From Methanobacteriota archaeon (GTDB lineage: Archaea > Halobacteriota > Methanomicrobia > Methanomicrobiales > Methanoculleaceae), in NCBI GenBank assembly GCA_016841955.1, contig JAENYE010000003.1:188497-252496 (forward strand): a stretch of 64,000 nucleotides of DNA, given 5' to 3'. Below are positions 8,998 through 17,919 of the stretch, in pieces. The stretch's first letter is position 1. Every line of letters starts with the position of its first letter. A program made the translations under genes and the position numbers. Below the pieces are notes generated by a model. That model worked only from the letters and a program-made list of their open reading frames with translations, searched no databases and had not been told where the DNA came from.

Positions 8998-9749
8998 AGA
9001 TCGTTCAGGTTGTCGGCCGCTCAAACGCCGGGAAGACCACATTCATAAAGAACCTGATCGGAGCGCTCTCCACACGCGGGACCGTCGGAGCGGTCAAGCA
9101 TCTGGGGCACCACGGCTTTTTGCTCGAGCCCGGAAAAGACACCACCATATACCATGAATCGCATGCTGCTATATCCGGCGGCGTCGACGAAGAGAAGTCG
9201 GTCCTCGTCAGGCGCGAGAACGACCTCGACTCCACCCTGGAGATCCTCTGCAATGCCGGAGTCGAGTACGCCATACTCGAGGGGTTCAAGTCCCGGCCGT
9301 TCCCGAGGGTAGTGATAGGCGACCTAGAAAGCGAGAACGTTGTGCTCCGGGACCCCACCGTCGACGAGACGATCGCCGCACTTGCCCGGTTCGAGGATTA
9401 CTATACCATCGAAGGGTTGGTCCGGGAGTTGAGACGCGAGTGCGGCGTCTCGCATGCCGGGGCCGTCCTCACGTTCAACGGGCTCGTCAGGGAATGGACC
9501 GGCACCGAGCGGACCGAATATCTGGAGTTCGACGAGACCGTCGATGCCCTGACGGAGAGTATCCTGCAGGAGATGGAAGCGGTCCCCGGGATCATCGGTG
9601 CACGGTTCCACCACCGGAAAGGACGGCTCTATGCCGGAGAAGATATAACCTATCTTGCTATACTTGCAGAGCATAGGCAGGAGGCGTTCGCCGCCGCCAG
9701 CAATGCTATCGATCGGCTGAAGCAGGAATTACACGACGTGGAGAAGTGA
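8994..9749 (+). CDS. MobB-MoaE fusion protein (molybdopterin cofactor biosynthesis)
   Basis: Residues 1 to about 125 are a MobB-type GTPase with P-loop GRSNAGKTT (8-16), implicated in the guanine-dinucleotide form of the cofactor. Residues from about 148 are MoaE-like: AGAVLTFNGLVRE, then HRKGRLYAGEDITYLAI and EHRQEAFAAASNAIDRLK, the large-subunit pattern of molybdopterin synthase, which inserts the dithiolene sulphurs. The MoaE part ends early: the usual P-[IF]-W-K-[KR]-E ending is absent. The first catalytic lysine appears as K243; the only other C-terminal lysine is the last residue, K251, spaced 8 rather than 7 away. Start ATG at 8994 overlaps the preceding stop. Confidence 0.88.
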   Translation: MKIVQVVGRSNAGKTTFIKNLIGALSTRGTVGAVKHLGHHGFLLEPGKDTTIYHESHAAISGGVDEEKSVLVRRENDLDSTLEILCNAGVEYAILEGFKSRPFPRVVIGDLESENVVLRDPTVDETIAALARFEDYYTIEGLVRELRRECGVSHAGAVLTFNGLVREWTGTERTEYLEFDETVDALTESILQEMEAVPGIIGARFHHRKGRLYAGEDITYLAILAEHRQEAFAAASNAIDRLKQELHDVEK

Positions 9750-9754
9750 CAGAG

Positions 9755-11125
9755 ATGCGAAACGGCAAACGGATGTTTGGAACGAACGGCGTGCGGGGCG
9801 TGATCGGAGAGATGATGACACCCGGTCTCGTCCTCAAGATCGGCGCCGCGCTCGGATCGATGAGGAAGGGCACCATCGCGGTCGGCAGGGACACACGGAC
9901 GTCCGGCGAAGCCCTCACCCACGCCCTCAAGGCCGGGCTCCTGATGACCGGGTGCGACGTGGTTGACGTGGGCATCCTCCCCACGCCGGCCCTGCAGTAT
10001 ATCATAAAGACCAACCGGTTTGCCGGCGGCGCGATGATCACCGCATCCCATAACCCGCCCGAGTACAACGGCGTGAAGATCATCGAGGCCGACGGCACCG
10101 AGATGTCCGACGACGAGATCATCCGGCTCGAGGACCGGTTCTTTGCAGGTGTGTTCGACGCTGCCCCCTGGGACGGCGTCGGCACGGAGACCGCCGCACC
10201 CGACCGGATCGAGGAGTACATCGAGGCCGTCGTGAGCTACTTCCCGGCGGGCATCGGCGAGGGCATGACCGTCGTCGTCGATCCGGGTTCCGGCCCCGCG
10301 GCGCTCACGACCCCGTGCATCCTCTCAAGGATGGGCTGCCGGGTCCATACCATCAACGCCCGGCTCGACGGCACCTTCCCGGGCCGGATGCCCGAGCCGA
10401 CCCCCGAAGGGCTGCAGCCCCTCTCGGAGATGGTCATCGCCACGGGTGCGGACTTCGGGGTGGCACATGACGGCGATGCCGACCGGGCGGTCTTCGTCGA
10501 TACCAAAGGACGCTATATAGAAGAGAACTACGAGTTCGGCCTGGTCGAGGACTACGTCTGCGGCAGGAACAGCGGCGGGCTCGTCGTCACCCCGGTCGCC
10601 ACATCCCGGCTGATCCGGGATATCGCAGAGAAACACGGCTGCACCGTCGACTATACCCCCGTAGGGAGCATCTATGTCGCAAGGAGGATGATCGAACTGA
10701 TAGGCGAGGGAAAGAAAGTCTCCTTCGGGGGGGAAGGAAACGGCGGCCTGATCTATCCCGACCACCAGTTCTGCCGGGACGGGGGCATGACCGCCGCCAT
10801 GATGGTGGCGGTTCTCGCAAGCCATAACGGCAGAAAACTTTCGGATATCCTCGACGAACTCCCTGCATACCACCTGGTCAAGGAGAAACACCACACTGGT
10901 GACCCGCCCGCGCTGGTCCGCGCCGTCGAAGAGGCATTCTCGGGAGAGACCGTCGAAAAGATCGACGGCATCAAGATCGCCAGGGACGACGTCTGGGCTC
11001 TTGTGCGGGCATCGGGCACGGAACCGATGATCAGAATCATGATCGAGGCAAAGGATCCGGGCGTCGCGGATGCCATGTACCGGGAGATCATGCAGGTTGT
11101 GACGGACGGAACGTCCGGAGCATGA
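9755..11125 (+). CDS. glmM: phosphoglucosamine mutase-type phosphohexomutase
   Basis: Alpha-D-phosphohexomutase of 456 residues, likely converting glucosamine-6-phosphate to glucosamine-1-phosphate for UDP-GlcNAc. It shows MFGTNGVRG at 7-15, the phosphoserine loop TASHNPP (S98), the metal loop DGDADR, the sugar-binding loop GEGNGG and the phosphate-binding RASGTEP near the C-terminus. Phosphomannomutase or phosphoglucomutase activity is equally compatible; the FGTNGVRG start favours GlmM-like archaeal enzymes. I use ATG 9755 because GGAG sits 11 bases before it; GTG at 9746 is in frame but has no room for a ribosome site. The preceding stop (9747-9749) lies just before this ATG. Confidence 0.87.
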   Translation: MRNGKRMFGTNGVRGVIGEMMTPGLVLKIGAALGSMRKGTIAVGRDTRTSGEALTHALKAGLLMTGCDVVDVGILPTPALQYIIKTNRFAGGAMITASHNPPEYNGVKIIEADGTEMSDDEIIRLEDRFFAGVFDAAPWDGVGTETAAPDRIEEYIEAVVSYFPAGIGEGMTVVVDPGSGPAALTTPCILSRMGCRVHTINARLDGTFPGRMPEPTPEGLQPLSEMVIATGADFGVAHDGDADRAVFVDTKGRYIEENYEFGLVEDYVCGRNSGGLVVTPVATSRLIRDIAEKHGCTVDYTPVGSIYVARRMIELIGEGKKVSFGGEGNGGLIYPDHQFCRDGGMTAAMMVAVLASHNGRKLSDILDELPAYHLVKEKHHTGDPPALVRAVEEAFSGETVEKIDGIKIARDDVWALVRASGTEPMIRIMIEAKDPGVADAMYREIMQVVTDGTSGA

Positions 11126-11200
11126 GAAAACGCGAAGCGTTTTCGAGTGCGACGCTCCTATAGGAACGGAGCAGGAGCACTGCAGGTGCAGGTGGTCAGG
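11126..11200. repeat. tandem mini-hairpin array (family A), copy 2
   Basis: Begins at the first base after the glmM stop codon with the perfect palindromic stem GAAAACGCGAAGCGTTTTC (11126-11144). It continues with GCTCC...GGAGC (11154-11172) and GCACTGCAGGTGC (11177-11189). The first module with its flank is the reverse complement of a segment at about 33120-33147. Position suggests it forms the 3' end of the glmM transcript. Confidence 0.75.
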
Positions 11201-11357
11201 CAGGCATGATCGCATCATCCCTCACAACGGGATCGACCCTTCATGAGACATTCGACTCGGAGTGCTCCAGAGGACTCCTATCGTCCACCATATCCTCAAT
11301 ATTTTCGGGGATCTCTCTGAATTCTACTGAAAAACATTCTTGTGAGAGGGGGGCAAT

Positions 11358-11368
11358 CTATATATCTG
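11358..11368 (+). promoter_or_regulatory. probable TATA box for the 1188-residue gene
   Basis: CTATATATC lies about 50 bases upstream of the ATG at 11416, in an AT-richer stretch. A GGGAGAG ribosome site lies between it and the start. Confidence 0.5.
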
Positions 11369-11415
11369 ATCATGGATATGCATGATGCAGTACCCACGGG
11401 AGAGCGCTGATCAAA

Positions 11416-14400
11416 ATGGATGGAAAATTACAGATGAAACAGAAGATAAACTCCGCTATCTCTTCTGGCGATCTGCGTGAGCTTGAAAAGGTAGTTTCAG
11501 ACATATCGGAGACCCAGACGCGGAAGGAGAAGAAATCACTCTACGAGCAGATGAACGCCGCCCTGGTTGAAGCGGCGTTCGGCGAAGGCCAGCCCGAACT
11601 CTTAAGCCAGCTCGTCGAACCGACCAAAGAAGAGATATTCGCCCTCGCCAGGCGTGCTGCCGTCAGATATAGTGAGAACAAGGATGAAGCATGGTTCTAC
11701 GCAATATTTACCCTGGTCGACAAACTCGACCGTAAGAGCCACCAGTCCGATATCCTCGCCGGGATCTCCCGTGATCTGGTCCAGGCCGGGGTCGATACCG
11801 GGGACATCCACTATATCGAGAAAGGAGGAGAAGCCTTCGATAAGATCAGCATCCGTAAATACCGCTCAGCAATCCTCTCCGAGATCATCCCGCTCTTCAT
11901 CCGGTACGGTCAAAAACACCAAAACATCGATATCATGCAGTATGCTCTCCAGATGCTCCCCGAGATCGGCGACATATCAAGACAATCGCAACTCCATGCC
12001 GACGTGGCCCGGGCGATCGCCGGTTCCGGCATCGAGTCAGGTGACATCAACCTTGTGATCAGCGGGCTTTCGAGCGCTACCGAGATCAACCAGAAGATCC
12101 GGCGCACCAACTCGATCGCCGACATCGTGGATGCCACCTGGAAATCCTCGTTGAAGAAGGAGATCTCCGACGTCGAGCATATCATAGACTCCCTCCCGGA
12201 TATCCCCGAAGAGCGGCTCACCGAAGTCCTCGCAACCCTGACCGAGCAACTCCTCGACCGCCAGCGGGACAAGAAGCAGATATACACCAAACTGCTCAGG
12301 ATCGACGACGAAAAGGCGTGGGCAGGACAGACCCTCGTCCTTGAACTCCTGAAGAAGGCAGAGCGGAGCGGAGAACGCTGGTTCCTCGAGAAGGCGTTCG
12401 AGTTCAATGCCCGGGGCGTGGGGGAGACCCAGCTCCCCATCGAGGAGATTGTCCTCTCCGGGATTGCAGTCGTCGAGAAGAGCGGCAACCCGACCATCCT
12501 CCTCGACATCACACCACTGATCGACGAGTCCTGCGACGCAGCGAAGGCGGCCCAGCTCTACCGGCAGATCACCGACGCGCTCTCCCGGATGGGCGACTTC
12601 TACCACGCGATCGAGGTCATGAAGAAGGCCAGCGCCAGTACGCAGAGGATCAACGCCCAATTTTTCGATACCAGTGTCCGCCTGATCAAGGAGGGGGTCC
12701 GGCGCGACGAGATCAAACTCGTCCGTGAGAATATCCTCGCCACACTGGATACCGATATTGCCGACTCGCTGGTACACCAGGCGGTGACCGACTTCTGCAA
12801 GGAGTACGACTTTGACGAAGTCATCAGGCACATACCGGCCATAAAGGAACTTGCGGGGTCGCACCACGCACAGGACCCCCTGCTCCTCGAGTGCAACACC
12901 ATCCTGATCGACCGGGGGTTCGTCCGCCAGAAAGACCCGTCGGCTCTCGTGGACCTGGTGAGCCAGATCGGAGAGCAGGCCCTCCGCGAACAGGCAATCT
13001 CGACCATCGCCGTCGAGATGGCACGGATCGGCGTCGCCCGGAAAGATCGGGATCTCCTCCGGCATGCGACCGGACTCACCTGCGAGATCATGGACCAGCG
13101 GGCACGGGCCGAGGCGATGGGGGGCATCGTGGATCAGGCGGCCGTGCTCGCCGTCGAGGACGGCGACCTCGACCTGCTCCACGGGATGCGGGTCCTCTCC
13201 ACATCCCTGCTGGAGCGGGACTACTGCCTCTTTGCGATGGGCAAGGTTATCCACGGCCTGATCATGTACGGGATCGAGCAGCTCTCGCTCCGGGCGCTGG
13301 ATGAGGCGGGCCAGATCCTCAACCAGATCAGCGACCCGTCCCTGCAGCGGCAGCTGGCCGACCCCCTCATCGAGGGCTACGTCCGGGTCGGGAGCCTGCA
13401 GGCGGCAGACCAGCTCTCCCGGGGGAAGGCCCAGATCTTCGAAGGCATGATGGAGCCGTTCGAGATCGCGCTTGCCCTCCTCCAGACCAGCACCCCGCAC
13501 GAGGAGATCTCGATCAAGATAGCAAGCTACGTCGACATCATGCTCGAGTACACGCAGGTCTATGCAAGCCCGATCTTCGCGGTCCCCATGACGCTCTTCT
13601 CCCTGGAGATCGAGGGGGATTACGAGCGGACCGCCATGATCCAGAGGATCCTCACCTTCTTCACCAGCTACACGAAAGAGTTCGACTCGGCCGATCCCTA
13701 TGAAGTGACGGCCTACCTGCTCGAGGGGATCGAGGGAGGAGCGGCGGCACAGCCGGTCCTCGAGTTGATGTACCGCCTCTTCGAGCACACCGGCGACGTC
13801 TATGCGCGCTACTCCGGGATGTACCGGATCGTGAGCGCCTACTCGGTCCTCGGCAACGAAGACCGGGCCGAGACGATCATCCGGAGGCTCCATGAGACCA
13901 TCGGCACCATCTCCGATCCGTCCGTCCGTGCGATCATGCTCTCCGACCTCGCCGGACTCATGGCCGGGATCGACCACAGCGCAGCCAGAGGCTACCTTGC
14001 CGAGGCGCAGGGGACGCTTGAGTTCGTGGGGCAGGAACGGGAGGCATTCGTCAGGAAGAACCTGATCTACGCCGCAAGAAGCCTCAGCACCGTAAGCAAG
14101 CAGGAGAAGGACGTCGACTGGGCGATTGAGCAGGTCGGCAGGATCGAGGACCCGGTCGAGTACGTGGATGCCCTGGCAGCGGTCTTCGACATGGTCAGCG
14201 AGCCTGCACAGAGAAAGGAGATCCTCTCGGCCATGTGCCATACCGTCGTGAGCATCCCCTCTCCCTACATCCGGCTCTCGATGCTCTTTGACGTGGCGCA
14301 GTTCGCCGAGACCTATGGAGATGAAGAGGAGATCGACGAACTGCTGGACGGCATGGAGAGAACCGCCGGCTACGTCCAGATCCCGTTCATCACCGCCATG

Positions 14401-14982
14401 ACGCAGCAGCGGATGGCCCAGATGCTCTTCTCGTTCTACCGGGCGAGCGGGAAGCCGGCCGCCCAGCAGCGGGCTGCCGATATCGTCTCCACAATCGACG
14501 ACGACAGGATCCGGTACAGCCTGATGGTCCAGCTCGAGCAGGCCGTGCCACAGTCATGGAAGAACACGGTCTACGGCAGGATCCTGGATTGCCGGGACAA
14601 GATCCGGAGCGGCGATTATACCACAAAGGACATGGTCACGCTTGATAGGGCGATACGGACGGCACCTGACCGGGCAAAGCGGGCGACTTACTACACCGAA
14701 CTCTACCTCATCGCCAGAAACGCAGGGCAGCACGAGGTCGCGGATAGGATGCTGCTCTGCGCGCTCGAAGAGGCGCGGATCATCAGGCCACTCTCGCGGC
14801 GGGCTTTTGTGCTCGGCGATATGGCGTGCCGGATCTACGCAGAGCGCTACGAAGACCGCTCAAGGGAGGTCCTCGACATGGCCGTGAGCGAGGCCCTCAA
14901 CATCCGCGATTCGACGATCCGGGACGAAGTATACGACGAACTGGATATGTCCCTGCGGATCATCCAGGAGCACTGGCTGTGA
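11416..14982 (+). CDS. large helical-repeat protein of unknown function
   Basis: A soluble, predicted all-helical protein of 1188 residues with no signal peptide or membrane segment. It contains internal repeats: residues 125-144 (GVDTGDIHYIEKGGEAFDKI) align without gaps to 205-224 (GIESGDINLVISGLSSATEI), exactly 80 residues apart. Further units near the middle keep a G-x(3,4)-[GK]-D-x-D-L-L core. This resembles HEAT, ARM or TPR-like scaffolds but I cannot assign a known family. The C-terminus overlaps the acylphosphatase start (GTGA), so the two are co-translated. The minus-strand open frame at 12037-14241 is a shadow. Confidence 0.85.
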   Translation: MDGKLQMKQKINSAISSGDLRELEKVVSDISETQTRKEKKSLYEQMNAALVEAAFGEGQPELLSQLVEPTKEEIFALARRAAVRYSENKDEAWFYAIFTLVDKLDRKSHQSDILAGISRDLVQAGVDTGDIHYIEKGGEAFDKISIRKYRSAILSEIIPLFIRYGQKHQNIDIMQYALQMLPEIGDISRQSQLHADVARAIAGSGIESGDINLVISGLSSATEINQKIRRTNSIADIVDATWKSSLKKEISDVEHIIDSLPDIPEERLTEVLATLTEQLLDRQRDKKQIYTKLLRIDDEKAWAGQTLVLELLKKAERSGERWFLEKAFEFNARGVGETQLPIEEIVLSGIAVVEKSGNPTILLDITPLIDESCDAAKAAQLYRQITDALSRMGDFYHAIEVMKKASASTQRINAQFFDTSVRLIKEGVRRDEIKLVRENILATLDTDIADSLVHQAVTDFCKEYDFDEVIRHIPAIKELAGSHHAQDPLLLECNTILIDRGFVRQKDPSALVDLVSQIGEQALREQAISTIAVEMARIGVARKDRDLLRHATGLTCEIMDQRARAEAMGGIVDQAAVLAVEDGDLDLLHGMRVLSTSLLERDYCLFAMGKVIHGLIMYGIEQLSLRALDEAGQILNQISDPSLQRQLADPLIEGYVRVGSLQAADQLSRGKAQIFEGMMEPFEIALALLQTSTPHEEISIKIASYVDIMLEYTQVYASPIFAVPMTLFSLEIEGDYERTAMIQRILTFFTSYTKEFDSADPYEVTAYLLEGIEGGAAAQPVLELMYRLFEHTGDVYARYSGMYRIVSAYSVLGNEDRAETIIRRLHETIGTISDPSVRAIMLSDLAGLMAGIDHSAARGYLAEAQGTLEFVGQEREAFVRKNLIYAARSLSTVSKQEKDVDWAIEQVGRIEDPVEYVDALAAVFDMVSEPAQRKEILSAMCHTVVSIPSPYIRLSMLFDVAQFAETYGDEEEIDELLDGMERTAGYVQIPFITAMTQQRMAQMLFSFYRASGKPAAQQRAADIVSTIDDDRIRYSLMVQLEQAVPQSWKNTVYGRILDCRDKIRSGDYTTKDMVTLDRAIRTAPDRAKRATYYTELYLIARNAGQHEVADRMLLCALEEARIIRPLSRRAFVLGDMACRIYAERYEDRSREVLDMAVSEALNIRDSTIRDEVYDELDMSLRIIQEHWL

Positions 14983-15266
14983 AGACGATCGAGATCAGGA
15001 TAGCAGGACGGGTGCAGGGCGTCGGGTTTCGGGCATGCATCAAAAGGATCGCCACCAACCTCGGCGTCGGCGGCGAGGCGATGAACCTCCCTGACGGGAG
15101 GGTGCTCATCACCGCAACCGCCGAACCCGTCATCCTCGACAAGTTCGTCTCCATGCTTTATGGGTGCCCCCGGGTCGTCATCAGGGACCTTACCCAGCAG
15201 GAGATCCCTCCTGCCGCCTACCCCGAGTTCACCATCCAGCGGGGCAGTTACCAGTACAGCACGTGA
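14979..15266 (+). CDS. acyP: acylphosphatase
   Basis: Small enzyme of 95 residues hydrolysing acyl phosphates. The phosphate-binding loop GRVQGVGFR with its catalytic Arg is at residues 10-18, and the catalytic Asn is in M-N-L-P-D-G-R-V. It starts at GTG 14979, overlapping the preceding stop by four bases, with GGAG about 8 bases upstream inside the preceding gene. The usual second-strand motif G-W-V-R-N is replaced by G-E-A-M-N. Its last 19 bases overlap the 3' end of the convergent Cas1-like gene. Confidence 0.93.
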   Translation: MKTIEIRIAGRVQGVGFRACIKRIATNLGVGGEAMNLPDGRVLITATAEPVILDKFVSMLYGCPRVVIRDLTQQEIPPAAYPEFTIQRGSYQYST

Positions 15267-16183
15267 AATTCGGCGTTCGCAAGGAGCGCATCCCGCAGGA
15301 TGCGTACCTGGGCATCGATACGGGACTGGTCGATTGAATCGCGGAGCGCCGCGACCAGCCGGGCCGAGAGGTTCCCATCAAGGTAGCACCTCTTTTCACC
15401 GCATTCGTAATCCCCGTCCAGGACTTCGTCCCGGGCAAACCGGATGACGGCACGATCCACCATCACCGCTTTCTGCGGTTCGATGAGGTCGTGGACGAAG
15501 CTTCCGGCCCCCTCGTGAAGCATGCCGAGGTCGGGGTCGAGGTGGGCACCGACCAGTGCGACGCAACAGTTGCCATAAAGCATCGCGTATCCGAGCGAGA
15601 ACATGGCGTTGACGGGATCGAGGTAAGGGCGGCTCGTCCTGCGCCGGAACCCGAGTTCCGGCGGGAGTGCGCGGGAGAGGATCTCGTAGTACATATCGGC
15701 GGTCAGGCGGGAGAGTCTCCGCAGTTCTTCCATGGTTACCGAGACCGCGAGTTCCTCCCTGGCCTGGTAGAGGAAATCAAGTTCTCCGGCGTAGAAGATA
15801 TCCTGTCCGGCGCGGTCGTAGAGTTCCTCGAGGAGGAGGAGCCTCGACTGAAGGCCGGCCGTCGCGAGCGGCTGTGCGAACCGGTGGGGGGCGGCCCGTT
15901 CCTGGGCGAGGCGCACCGCCTCGTTCGGCCGGTAGCCGTAGGGATAGAGGTACCCGACGGGCGTGCCGTCGATATCAAAGAAGGTGATGGCAGCGCCGGC
16001 TTTGAGGAGGTTTGTCACCGCCGAGGTGTGCAGGGTATGGCCGCCGACGACCAGGAGGTGCTTCACCGCCTGGAGGGGATAACGCCGGGTATCGCTCCCG
16101 TGCGCGATGATCAGTTCCCGTGTCGTCGCCTTGATGTGCCCCCCGTAGCCGAAGACGGGAAGCCAGGGTTCCGTCGCTGTCAT
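15248..16183 (-). CDS. stand-alone Cas1-like protein
   Basis: Cas1-family protein of 311 residues with no CRISPR array or other cas gene in the window. The N-terminal beta domain (about 1-75) is followed by the helical domain. The family signature R-P-Y-L-D-P-V-N-A-M-F-S-L-G-Y-A-M-L-Y is at 185-203, and DPDLGMLHEG (216-225) supplies the metal-binding His223. H-D-L-I-E (231-235) supplies the acidic ligands. The catalytic Glu normally seven residues before the conserved Y-[YW] pair appears to be Ser158. Solo Cas1 homologues are known in Methanomicrobia, and casposon Cas1 is one group, but no DNA polymerase B or terminal repeats are seen here. ATG 16183 begins the recognisable domain; the frame is open to 16267. 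Confidence 0.85.
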   Translation of the reverse strand: MTATEPWLPVFGYGGHIKATTRELIIAHGSDTRRYPLQAVKHLLVVGGHTLHTSAVTNLLKAGAAITFFDIDGTPVGYLYPYGYRPNEAVRLAQERAAPHRFAQPLATAGLQSRLLLLEELYDRAGQDIFYAGELDFLYQAREELAVSVTMEELRRLSRLTADMYYEILSRALPPELGFRRRTSRPYLDPVNAMFSLGYAMLYGNCCVALVGAHLDPDLGMLHEGAGSFVHDLIEPQKAVMVDRAVIRFARDEVLDGDYECGEKRCYLDGNLSARLVAALRDSIDQSRIDAQVRILRDALLANAEFHVLYW

Positions 16184-16629
16184 CCAATCACTCTGGAAAA
16201 GAATATTGGGCGGTTTTTGGTGATTAATGCATCGAACCGCCGGGATACAAAGAGAACGCACCGTCACCGGCAGGCAGGGGGTTCGACCGGCCGAGCGCCT
16301 ACGCCGTCACCATTTCCGCAAACGCGGCCTGTCCTGATGATGCGCGGATGCTTGTGGACATTATTCCGGACGCGTTCCGCGAAGAGGGGGCCGGATGGCC
16401 AGTCCCGGTGGGAGGGGGACCGAAGGCTGCCACGGCGTACCATGCCACGCATTGACAAACCTTTTCCGCACCGGCCACCCACATAAACGTAGAGTATGCC
16501 CGGCGGTGCGGCTCTGGCAGGTCATCGGACGACCACCGGGAGTACCGCAACCGGATAACGGATGCCGGGCAGTATGCGGCCGGGGATGGTGGACACTCTC
16601 TCCGGCCGGCGAAACACCGATGGGATACT
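16184..16629. other. 446-base intergenic region
   Basis: Lies between divergently transcribed cas1-like and paaK genes. An AT-richer patch at 16190-16240 probably holds the cas1-like promoter, and ACATAAACG near 16479 is a possible promoter element for the paaK pair. I see no repeats resembling a CRISPR array and no credible small gene. Confidence 0.4.
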
Positions 16630-17919
16630 ATGTTCTGGAACAGAGCGATGGAGACGATCCGGCCTGGTGAACTCGCGGATCTTCAACTGGAGCGGCTGAA
16701 ATGGTCGCTGCATCAGGCACTGAAAGTAGGGCTATACCAGAGAAAGTTTAAGGAAGCGGGCGTCTCGCCGGACGAGATCAGGACGCTCGACGACGTGGAA
16801 AAACTCCCCTTTACCTACAAAAAGGAACTCCGGGCCGGATACCCGTTCGGCCTCTTTGCGACCCCCTTGAAAGAGATCGTCCGGATCCACACCACCTCCG
16901 GCACCACCGGTAAGCCGACCGTCGTCGGCTACACCCGGCAGGACCTGGAGAACTGGTCGGAGCTGATCGCGCGAAACATGACGATGATCGGCCTTGGAGA
17001 GGATGATATCTTTCAGAACGCGGTCAACTACGGCCTCTTCACCGGAGGACTCGGGTTCCACTACGGCGCCGAGAAGATCGGGATGACCGTGATCCCGAGC
17101 GCAACGGGCAACACCCGCCGCCAGATCGAGATGATCGAGGACTTCGGGGTAACCGTCATCCACTGCACGCCAAGCTACGCGCTACACCTCGCCGAGGTGG
17201 CCGAATCGATGGGAAAAACGCTGGACACCCTCAAGACCGGGATATTCGGGGCCGAACCCTGGTCGGAGAGCATGCGCACGGAACTCGAACGGCGTCTCGG
17301 CGTGAAGGCCTACGACAGTTACGGGCTCTCGGAGATGTACGGCCCCGGGGTGGCGTTCGAGTGCCCGGAGAGGAACGGGCTCCACATCTGGCACGACTGC
17401 TACCTTGTAGAGATCATCGACCCCGAGACGGGGGAGAGGCTCGCTCCCGGAGAGCGCGGCGAACTCGTCATCACGCCGCTCGTCAAGGAGGCCCTGCCGC
17501 TCGTCCGCTACCGCACCGGCGACGTGACACGGCTGATGGATGGCGAATGCGCCTGCGGGCGCGGGCTGAAGATTGAGCGGATCACGGGCCGCAGCGACGA
17601 TATGCTGGTCATCCGGGGGATCAACGTATTCCCGTCGCAGATCGAGCACGTGCTGCGCGCCCTCCCGGAGGTCGGGGAGCAGTTCATCGTATATATCGAT
17701 CGCGTCAAACATCTTGATGAAATGACCATCGAAGTGGAGATGAGCAGAGCGGGGTTCTCCGGAGAACTGCAGGACCTTGCCCGTATGCAGAAGAAAATTA
17801 CCGGCGAACTCCATAACACGCTCGGGCTCCGGACCGCGGTGAAACTGGTGGAACCGGGGTCGCTGCCCCGGTTCGAGGGGAAGGCGAAACGCGTCACCGA
17901 CCGGCGGGGAGCGATCTGA
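16630..17919 (+). CDS. phenylacetate-CoA ligase (PaaK) family protein, first copy
   Basis: AMP-forming acyl/aryl-CoA ligase of 429 residues. The ATP-binding loop TTSGTTGKPTVVGYT is near 89-103, Y-G-L-F-T-G-G-L-G-F-H-Y-G-A-E follows, D-S-Y-G-L-S-E-M-Y-G-P-G is the adenylate motif and Y-R-T-G-D precedes the C-terminal lid. C-A-C-G-R-G is a family Cys motif. In methanogens these enzymes sit beside indolepyruvate oxidoreductase and an ACT protein, where they are thought to activate or form arylacetyl-CoA in aromatic amino-acid metabolism. Here only the second ligase and the ACT protein follow. The stop overlaps the next start (TGATG). Confidence 0.92.
   Translation: MFWNRAMETIRPGELADLQLERLKWSLHQALKVGLYQRKFKEAGVSPDEIRTLDDVEKLPFTYKKELRAGYPFGLFATPLKEIVRIHTTSGTTGKPTVVGYTRQDLENWSELIARNMTMIGLGEDDIFQNAVNYGLFTGGLGFHYGAEKIGMTVIPSATGNTRRQIEMIEDFGVTVIHCTPSYALHLAEVAESMGKTLDTLKTGIFGAEPWSESMRTELERRLGVKAYDSYGLSEMYGPGVAFECPERNGLHIWHDCYLVEIIDPETGERLAPGERGELVITPLVKEALPLVRYRTGDVTRLMDGECACGRGLKIERITGRSDDMLVIRGINVFPSQIEHVLRALPEVGEQFIVYIDRVKHLDEMTIEVEMSRAGFSGELQDLARMQKKITGELHNTLGLRTAVKLVEPGSLPRFEGKAKRVTDRRGAI

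Noticed and set aside
9746-9754. GTG start for the GlmM-type gene
   Set aside because: The GGAG ribosome site lies only two bases from it but 11 bases from ATG 9755, and the extra residues match nothing.
12037-14241. Minus-strand open frame of 734 codons
   Set aside because: It lies entirely within the helical-repeat gene and is rich in Asp, Val, Leu and His without motifs; the plus strand has internal protein repeats and a promoter.
15248-16629. Possible CRISPR array or casposon around the Cas1-like gene
   Set aside because: No regularly spaced direct repeats, no terminal inverted repeats and no family B polymerase gene in the flanks that I can see.
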